Assembly (NCBI RefSeq): GCF_008831285.2 | Contig: NW_022204963.1 | Span: 1 to 28,052 of the forward strand | Reading direction: 5' to 3' | Origin: Nymphaea colorata | Taxonomy: Eukaryota; Streptophyta; Magnoliopsida; Nymphaeales; Nymphaeaceae | Length of the DNA: 28,052 bases | Shown: in pieces, positions 20,834 to 28,052 of the stretch | How the letters are laid out: each line of letters begins with the position of its first letter | How positions within the stretch are numbered: position 1 is the stretch's first letter | The notes under the pieces: generated by a model | Told to the model about the DNA's origin: nothing | Databases searched by the model: none | The model's input: only the letters and a program-made list of their open reading frames with translations | Position numbers and translations under genes: made by a program

Positions 20834-23800
20834 TCAAAATAACGGTTATTATTACTTTCGAGGCCTCAGATCCCCACTGATTCGGTATTGCTTTGAATAG
20901 AACTTGAAGATGATTTATTAGAATGCCTCAGGATCCAGTTTGTAATCCTATTTATTTGAAAATGGCTGGTTGTTTAAGTGAAAAGTTGGAATAGCCTGCT
21001 GCATGTTGTCCTGGTATATGGTTCCAACCTACATGGAATAGAATTTATTTTCGAAATGAGAATAATAAGTTACTTTTCCAGTGTTTGCTTAGATTATCAA
21101 CATTTCGCCTTCGTGCTCCAGTATATGATCGTTTATGAATCTATTGTAGCATTTATGACAACAACTTCCACTGGCTTTCTTTAAGTGATGAGAAAGGAGG
21201 CAAATGGCAAAAACTTATTACTTTTTTGGTTGTTTGCATTTGCATTCACTTTTTAGTGAGCAAAGCTATTCCAGGGTTTATGGCAAATTGAATTTTTGAT
21301 ATTTTATCGTTAATTTGACCCATCTTGAGAGATTTTTATATATTCTTTTCGATTGAAGACGGAATATAGGTATGTCTAGATGACATTTGCTTGTTGCTCG
21401 ATAGATTAACAGCTAAGTTCCTTCGGGGTCAAATTCTCCATATTTGATAATATTTGATCCTAACATCTCTGCCAAGTGTATGATTAAACTTTCAAATTTT
21501 GAATTTTTCTTTAGGGTGAATAATCTCTCCATGATTTCGTTCTTTATTCGTAGCTTCTTTAGCAATTCATATATCTTTCTAAGATGTATATTAAAGTTGT
21601 ATAGGTTGTAAAAGTAGATTTGTTGTAATACTTTGCACTCTTCGTGGAGATCATCAAAGATAAATGATGATTGATCTAAATATCTTTACATAATATGTCT
21701 TTACTGAGTTTTTTTCCTGAAAAATGGCTCTGTTTATTGATTTGAACATATCTTGGATGACTTATTTTGAATAATCGTCGTAATTTATGCTTAACTACGA
21801 CTCAGATGGGACCAAAAAGTTGAATCTCGATGAACATTTTGGGCATTGACTGCATTTTCCAGTTTTTAGGAAAGACGGTAAGCATTATGTGTGAAAATAA
21901 TGCTCACATGAAGCAAAATATACCACTTTTTACTTCGGATATATATCGAAGAAACATGGAACATATGATTATTCCGCGTAGCACAGCTGGTGCACTCTAT
22001 CATCTTTTTATTTGCATCCCTGGCATCTTTTTTCAACAATCTAAAAGTCAACTTTTAGCATGTCAGACTATATTTCGGAATGTTTTTAGATATCCTTTAT
22101 GCGCATTTGCATTGAAGCTGTTATATTTTCATAGAGTTGGTTATCTTGCTGCTGTTGAAGATCCGAAAAGAGTTAGGAATCATGCAAATTTTCTTCATTA
22201 TTTTCTTCTTACTATTAGTTGTCAAATATGAGAAATTTTTTGTTATTTTATTTTACATTAGAAGCAATGACCAGTTGTTTGATTTTATCCGGAAGAATTC
22301 CCATAAAATGAGCAGACAGCTACAACCATGATTGATATTTTCCTTTGAATTGCTCAGGTATAATGGCTTTAATACATATCGTTTAGTATAGTCCATAGAA
22401 GGCCTAATTAAAATTCGGCTTATTTGAATATGTAGACATTTTCCACAACTCCTGAACCACTAGAGAGCATTATACCACAACCTTCCTGTTATTTTATTTG
22501 CTAATAGTCTTTTCAGCAGTTAAAATATCATCTCGAATGCTTTGGTCTAGATCAGATGGAATGGCATATCTTTGGTCTGCCATTAGAAGGGAATCGCAGT
22601 GATATCCTAAACTTGGTACATTTAGGTTCTTTTCGTTTTGTTAAATAGTCTTCTATTCAATGAATGCATATGAGAATAAAAATCTACCTTTCTGGCATTC
22701 TGTTTTTTGGTTTATAATATGTTTGGTTTTTAGGATTTAGTCTCCTAGATAAATTTCTACATGCTAATATTCTATTAAAATAAGATAAACTTGGCCAAGC
22801 TGGCAAATTGGGTTTTTTCTCTAGCTTTTGGACCGAATTATTTTGTGTTTACTGATGCCAAAAGGTTGTGATAATATTTCGAATACATTTATCTATAGTA
22901 TTTTCTCGAGCAAATACTTTGGAACTTTGAAGCTAAGACCAAATCTGGAACTTATGAGTATAAGTATTACGATACCGGGATATAAACTGTATCAATTTTG
23001 GAAGATTTATTCGAGCTCGAATTAAAGCTGTTGTTTTCTTGCCAAAACCAGCGTGGTTTGTTTTAGTTGGCAAGTTAGTGATCGTCTTGAAGAGTGACTA
23101 CTTAAAATGGCCAACTTTGCATCGATGATCTTAGAGACTTATGTAAAATAAGAGCTTTTATACTTATCTCGGGTCAAGTTTTATTAATGGCCAATTAATT
23201 TTTCATGGATTGATATTTCTACTTGTATTTTTTGGTTTTGATTTCCTCTTTAATGCTAAGATAATGCATCATTTCATTATGATCTTGAATAAAATTGCAT
23301 CAATACTGAAGAGCAGACTGTTGTTGTCGTAATAGACAGCATAGAACATGTCTTTGTTACGATAGTGTGGCGTGAAGGTAGGTTCGGATTGGAAATCAAG
23401 ATATAGTTTAAAACCTTTTAAAGAAGGTATTTAAATTTTGCCTGAGCTTAGCTCATATTTTAATCGATAGGATCTTATACAGCATTCCAAGCTAAGCTTC
23501 TTCTTCTTTATCCATTTGATACTTCATATCACTTTTATCGTCATCCTTGTACTCTTGGTTAAATTGGCTCTCCTTTGTCTTCAAAAGAAACAAATAGACA
23601 GCAATTGCCCATAACCTTTCATAAGGAAAGAACAAGTTGTTTTTACATGGCTGGGATAATGGTGGAGTTGTTATCTTTACGAAAAGATTATAGATAAGGG
23701 TTTTGAAAAAGTTCATATCGAATTATTCCCTGTTGAATATTTTGTCAAGTAATCTTAGCATTTTAAAGATGAAGGATTGCTCCAAATGATAGAATTTCAG

Positions 23801-25050
23801 ATTCACTATATCGAGTTGCCCCTAGCTATTGAATGCCTCACAGTAGCTTGCAATCTAGGGAAAACCACCTTCATCATTGAAATATCTCCAATAACTTAGC
23901 GCGCACTCATCTTTTAGATTAGCAAGGTATGTGGTATCGCTAAGATATTCAACGTAGCTTTGTATAGCGCCTCAACCTTTTCGAAGAGGTTACCGCTTTC
24001 ATTATTTTCAGTTTTCTTTAAAAGATAAATTTTCCTAGGGTCTTCTTTTTGCAAGGTCGGCTATTGTTAAGCTGTTAGATAAGAGGTGGCAGCTCAAGTT
24101 TTGATAAGGCGTTTTTGGAAAGTTTTGGTAGCTTTTATGTATTCGATTGTTATGAATTATCTTATCGGTTCATTATTGTAGAAAAGTAAAGGAAATAGTA
24201 GTTGGCATTTCAAAGCTGTCTATGTGAATTACGTAAACGAAAATAAACAGTTTATGACTGATATTTTATTTGGTCTTCGGCTTTTTGATTTTGATTGCTA
24301 TTTGTTTCAGATTTTCCCTACTACATTTATACGGTTATCTATCTTGTTAAGAGTTCAGATGTTAACTTGTTTATTCTTTCTCTGTTTCTATTGCAATCGT
24401 TCAGCTCTTCGATAAAAGTAAGGCCAAATGTGTTTATCTTCAATTTGAGAAACTCTAATGTCTTTGTACTCACATAGCTATTCTAGACTTGTCTAAGATA
24501 GAGCCGATACAGTGTATATAAACTCTTAAGTAAATATAGAGTTAGTTATTGAAAATCCTTTTATTGATCTTTGGTAAGATGTTATTTTTATGGCACATAT
24601 TTATGATTCTAACAAAATCCATCTCTATTCCATTTTGAAGAATCTCCACAATCGCAAGATGACCCTATGGCGAAATTTCTGATCTATTTTTTATGACCTT
24701 AATGCTTATCTCCATCCCAACACTACAAGCAAACGATTGAATTGTTTTCCACCCTGCAAGTCTAGCACGAATAGCCTTAAGATAATAGAAAAATTACATA
24801 TACTTTTACCATATTAGTCGGCTTTCAGCTATTTTCCACATAAAAAGTCATGAATTACTTGGTATTTGAATTTCTCATATTCTGTATGGAGCATCACCTA
24901 TATGCCAATCACGCATAGACCCTATTACGTTCCTTAGAAATATTCCAATATGCCCTTGTTCAAACGATCGTATTTAGTCTTAGCATTCCACTTGAAATGA
25001 TCTTGGAGGAGATTGATTGCGTATTTGATATGGTAATTATCACTCATCAT
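20834..25050 (-). CDS. UBR-type E3 ubiquitin ligase (N-recognin) with UBR box and RING-H2
   Basis: Starts at ATG 25050 (alternative 25047) and ends at TGA 20834-20836; many short introns, not all resolved; roughly 1,300 residues, shorter than the usual 1,700-1,900 of UBR1/2. A UBR box lies at about residues 71-140: CGKQLKADQ, CYSCQTC, CLQCWDGDKHQGH and CDCGDSSKW...FCQNH supply the zinc ligands that bind basic N-degrons. A helical middle follows (FFKTLIYNLFVKIT, PYERLWAIAVYLFLLKTK, HFMGILPDKIKQLVIASN). A RING-H2 lies at about 21829-22025 (CQGC, CEHYFHTQC, CSQCPKC), recruiting E2. The C-terminus resembles the UBR autoinhibitory domain (CKCKQPKKQ, HEGEMLIIQANTGKVTYYS). By family it ubiquitinates proteins with destabilising N-termini for proteasomal degradation. 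No clear ClpS-like (type 2 degron) domain was seen. Confidence 0.8.
21829..22025 (-). other. RING-H2 zinc finger of the UBR ligase
   Basis: Minus strand encodes CQGC (22014-22025), an insert with VVYFASCEHYFHTQC (21892-21918 for the Cys-to-Cys part), then GKCSQCPKCSSRF. Spacing fits the extended RING-H2 of UBR family ligases. Confidence 0.8.
24776..24797 (-). other. 22-nt intron inside the UBR box
   Basis: Minus strand GTAATTTTTCTATTATCTTAAG. Removal joins ADQYGKSI to CYSCQTCRVENN, completing the zinc-binding pattern, so the domain itself validates the intron. Confidence 0.75.
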
Positions 25051-25285
25051 TTTTAATTATTAATCTCATGTCATAAACCGCAAATGATGAGATTTTCATA
25101 CTTAATAAAAGAGTATTATCATTACATCAAGATATTCAATCGAGTTCTATCTCACAACTATTTTTTCCATTGATTATAAAGCCTCCATTAAAAATCTGCC
25201 AGAATATATCAAAACATCCAAGCTCTCTCACAATGGTTCCCAACATATAAATCAACTCCATTAATTAATTCATATATTATTTTAT

Positions 25286-26505
25286 ATGAGCGAGTCAAAA
25301 AGATAAGAAGCTTTAAATAAGTAGCAAGAGAAACGTGAAGCTGATAACCTGACCCCAAATAACCCTTTTTCTTCATATATGAGCAATATCAATCATTCCC
25401 CGCATTAGAAATAAAACTTCAGAAGAAGAGAAAGATAAAGATCCAATTCCAGTCATCGATCATCGAGAAGCAAAAGTAGGAACGGAGGCAAAGAGATAAA
25501 AGATATGAAAATCCTCCTTACAGACAAGAACAATACGACTAAAGAAAAAGCTATGAAAGAAAATAGTACAAGGATAGAACCCCTACCTATCCAAAGAAAT
25601 AAGAACAAAAAGATGAATCATATTTCAAGACTAAGCTCTGTCCGCTTTACTAAAAAGTAAAAGAGGGAAAAACTTAGGGACAATGCAAGAAGGGCAGCTC
25701 TTGCAGCTTTGCCCACAGCTAGAAAGAAATAAGGGGGCTACCTAATTTTAGAAAAACTAGACTTTGCATCCCTTTCAAAAATGGGTAATGCACCAAAGCA
25801 TCAGCTGACTGCAAGTATGCTCATGGGTAGGCCTAAATAAGAAAATTGGCCTTTGATTACTTTCCTGGGCTAAGCATCATGAACATAACAAGTATGAAAA
25901 ATATGACAAAAATGATAGGATTGATAGAAGTGATAAAAGAAGCGAAAGAAGTGAAAGGACTTAGAGAAGCTAGAGGGTAGAAAGATATGAAAGAAGTGAA
26001 AGAGATAGGTATGAACGAAGCGATCGAGATCGAGAAAGAGAAAGAGATAGGGGAGATAGGGATAGAGGAGATCGGGGATATAGGGATAGACCTCGAGATC
26101 GTGATGGAAGCAGAGACCGATACAAAGATTACAAGGACAACTACCATCCCAAGGATTACAGTCGTAATCATCCATCTTCTTCATCAACGATCCCAAATCC
26201 CCCACTCTATCCTCCAGGTCCATACATTTCAAACTACAGTATTTCATGGATATATCTTAGACAGCGCTTATATGATCCCTCCTGCCTTAGGTTCATTTGT
26301 TCAATCCGGATAGCTGTATCCTGCTTCGTCTGCTTCTCATCCTGGTGGTGCAAATGCTTCGAGTTATGGTTCTGCTTCATCGTCGTTGGCTCCTTCAGCT
26401 CAGGGACAGTCCTATCCTCCTCTTTACAATATGGGTCCTTCGTATGAATATGGCTTTGGATACCTTCCTCACAATTATCCTCCTTTTAATTCGTCATCGG
26501 TATGA
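25286..26505 (+). CDS. Tandem CCCH zinc-finger RNA-binding protein with RS/RD-rich regions
   Basis: ATG 25286 (MSESKRQEALNKQQEKREAD) to TGA 26503-26505. After an Arg/Ser-rich N-terminus come two CCCH fingers. The first (25639-25716) has spacing C-x14-C-x5-C-x3-H (CPLY...CKKGSSCSFAH). The second (25765-25824) has C-x7-C-x6-C-x3-H (CIPFKNGQCTKASADCKYAH). Then follows a long alternating Arg/Asp-Glu region (DRYERSDRDRERERDRGDRD, about 25865-26150). The tail is Pro/Tyr/Ser/Gly-rich (NPPLYPPGPY; SYPPLYNMGPSYEYGFGY). Paired CCCH fingers bind single-stranded AU-rich RNA, and RS/RD domains mediate splicing-factor or RNP interactions, so a nuclear mRNA-processing or stability role is likely. A 22-nt intron lies at 26239-26260. 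Two further frame changes (about 25450-25500 and 25840-25875) are not resolved. Confidence 0.72.
26239..26260 (+). other. 22-nt intron in the CCCH gene
   Basis: GTATTTCATGGATATATCTTAG. Removal joins the YPPGPYISNY segment to SAYMIPPALGSFVQSG and keeps the low-complexity tail open to TGA. Confidence 0.7.
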
Positions 26506-26837
26506 TACCTTTTTAGATGTTTGTCCATCTTTTTTTGGTTTGGCTTATATTTAGAAACCCCCTCACATGTGAGCTTTGATTTTTATGCTGAATCGAAACG
26601 CCTTTAATGAACCATGGATTGTTTTATTGAAATTATTTATCACCTTTACCTTTGGTCTTTTCAGTTTTTTTTACTTTTCCATGGAAAAATTGGTATCAAA
26701 TAATTTTTAGCTGGGAATAATGACAAAACAACAGATAAAAAGGTGGATAAGCTTGTATATCCTCCATAAGAGATGAAAAATTATTTTTTGTTAGTAGATT
26801 ATATATCAATGTTATGAAATCATGAATAAATAGATCA
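26506..26837. other. Intergenic region between convergent genes
   Basis: AT-rich 3' flanks of the CCCH gene (+) and the 26838-27515 gene (-). No terminator-like or coding element was recognised. Confidence 0.5.
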
Positions 26838-27515
26838 TCACTGATGGGTTTCTGAATTTTGAAGTCTATTTGCCAATCTTTTGCTCATAAATCTCAAAGA
26901 GGAACATTTCAAAGTGTTCAAATACAGCAATTTTCCCTCTCCCTTTATCTGAAAACTTTCCATAACGTCCCTCCTCAGCATACGAGTAAAGATTCTTCGT
27001 GTAGTCTTAAGGTTATGCCTTGAAATATCCTCTTCTTTCACATCAAAAAGAGCCTCCAGGTGAGATGTATTGAAACCGTCGACTAAGCATTTAGCCTTTC
27101 TGTTGCTGCATCTTTGTTGCAACTTTTCCAGCATGTTTACGACTCCGGTATTATCCTTCCCCTCAATTTCATACTCCTAGAGCTGGCTCAATATAATCCT
27201 TCCCATTTTTTTGATGGCGTTGGAGTTTTTTTTCTGTTTTTTCTTGGATTCAGTTTTGGCTGAAAGAGTGTGGGTGGCAATAGGGGCATTGATCTCTTGG
27301 ATAACATTCATCAAGCTTTCGTTGTCATCGTCATACTGCATGACCTATGAGAAAAAGTTGATATTTGACTCATTGGATTGGTAGATTTAGTCATCGTCAG
27401 TGACCTTCAAAGGTACATATCTGTCACTTTCAGAAGTGGGACAAAGAGCCTTTGTCTATGGATGGGGCAAATCAAGCTCAAAGCGAAACTCCTCATCGAA
27501 GAGATTTTCCATCAT
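26838..27515 (-). CDS. Intronless protein of unknown function, 225 residues
   Basis: A single open frame from ATG ATG (27515) to TGA 26838-26840; internal TAG/TAA are read as Gln. The N-terminal half is acidic and polar (MMENLFDEEFRFELDLPHP, VMQYDDDNESLMNVIQEIN), followed by a Lys-rich linker (KTESKKKQKKNSN). The C-terminal half is basic and helical (MGRIILSQLQEYEIEGKDN, RRIFTRMLRRDVMESFQIKG, LKCSSLRFMSKRLANRLQ). The acidic front and basic, compact C-terminal domain suggest a nuclear or nucleic-acid-associated protein, but this is inference. No family was recognised. The lack of introns contrasts with its neighbours. Confidence 0.65.
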
Positions 27516-27816
27516 TGGGATAAGCTGATTATTTTATTTATATACATCGTTCAATGGTAAAAAATCAAATTAAAATTAGTATAGGAAAAAAGCATCATGT
27601 TATCGGGGTTAATATCTTTTTATATTTATTTTGAAGAGAGATAATAATCCCAAGGGAAATGGAACCACTTCAACCATGGTTGGATAGGTTTTGACTTGTA
27701 TTTATAAACCAATTTTTATTCTTTTTCTCATAGTTTTTTTCCAACGATCAAAAGATATGTAACAATCCATCTTTGGCCAATCTTATTTTATCCACTAATA
27801 AATTTGTTAATAAAGA
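27516..27816. other. Intergenic region, nothing recognised
   Basis: About 300 bp of AT-rich sequence between two minus-strand genes; it should hold the promoter of the 26838-27515 gene and the 3' end of the next. No motif was identified. Confidence 0.5.
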
Positions 27817-28052
27817 TCATTTAGTATAGTCAACTTCAAAATGCAATTTCTTGCTGATCAAATTCTTGCTGTCAACCAATTTGATATTTTCCTCGTAGAT
27901 CTTGATAATGGACTCTATTTTTTACTTCCTTTTCTAGTTCGGCATCACTCTCAACTCGTTTTGCAGTGCTGATATCTTTCTCTCTTCTGATTTTTTCATC
28001 TATAGCTTGTCTCGCTAGTAATTACTGCATAGATCATCGTAACTTGAAGGAT
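27817..28052 (-). CDS. 3' end of a coiled-coil gene (5' truncated by the window edge)
   Basis: Minus-strand reading from the right edge gives charged helical sequence (LLARQAIDEKIRREKDIST, KRVESDAELEKEV), then in a second frame ESIIKIYEENIKLVDSKNLI and KKLHFEVDYTK to TGA 27817-27819. The two frames meet at GTAAAAAATAGAG (27913-27925 on +), which is either a 13-nt GT..AG element, too short for a known spliceosomal intron, or a one-base difference in an A-run. The composition is that of a coiled coil. No family was recognised, and most of the gene lies outside the window. Confidence 0.5.

Noticed and set aside
25857-26171. Minus-strand Ile/Ser/Phe-rich frames opposite the CCCH gene
   Set aside because: Complement of the Arg/Asp-Glu repeat arm; shadows.
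1-28052. tRNA, rRNA, CRISPR array, complete transposon or telomere repeats
   Set aside because: I looked for T-loop and anticodon-arm patterns, regularly spaced repeats, terminal inverted repeats around the HTH gene and telomeric repeats, and found none that could be supported by eye.

Overview
The window looks like nuclear DNA of a ciliate that reads TAA and TAG as glutamine and stops only at TGA (NCBI code 6 type). The clearest proof is the 1,526-codon frame at 9293-13873. It is full of TAA/TAG codons, has no internal TGA and ends at one. Genes are compact, lie on both strands and are cut by very short GT..AG introns, mostly 14-26 nt with many of exactly 20 or 22 nt. I inferred introns where the frame changes, so introns whose length is a multiple of three are under-counted. 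The species is not determined. Short introns recall Paramecium and heterotrichs, but the code excludes Stentor (standard code) and Blepharisma (UGA=Trp).

Layout. 1-5118 (-): 5' part of a large, intron-rich, unrecognised gene running off the left edge. 5119-7046: AT-rich spacer with a 14-bp perfect palindrome. 7047-7415 (+): small helix-turn-helix protein. 8283-8950 (+): small S/Q/N-rich gene with a 20-nt intron. 9293-13873 (+): giant charged coiled-coil protein built on a 16-residue repeat and ending in a CaaX box. 14026-17092, perhaps to 17622 (+): divergent organellar-type isoleucyl-tRNA synthetase homologue with both catalytic signatures eroded. 17868-18043 (-): tiny gene. 18181-19035 (+): coiled-coil protein whose end overlaps that of the next gene. 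19006-20760 (-): NT-C2 domain plus coiled coil. 20834-25050 (-): UBR-box/RING N-recognin ubiquitin ligase. 25286-26505 (+): tandem CCCH zinc-finger protein with RS/RD-rich regions. 26838-27515 (-): intronless unknown protein. 27817-28052 (-): 3' end of a coiled-coil gene.

No operon or single pathway links these genes. They read as a normal gene-dense nuclear segment: a structural coiled-coil protein, an organellar tRNA-synthetase relative, protein turnover (UBR) and RNA binding (CCCH). The most unusual items are the synthetase-like protein without HIGH and KMSKS, the homogenised coiled-coil array flanked by its own diverged duplication, and the density of ultrashort introns. I saw no rRNA, tRNA, CRISPR array or complete transposon. 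Exon structures were worked out by eye and need RNA-seq confirmation.
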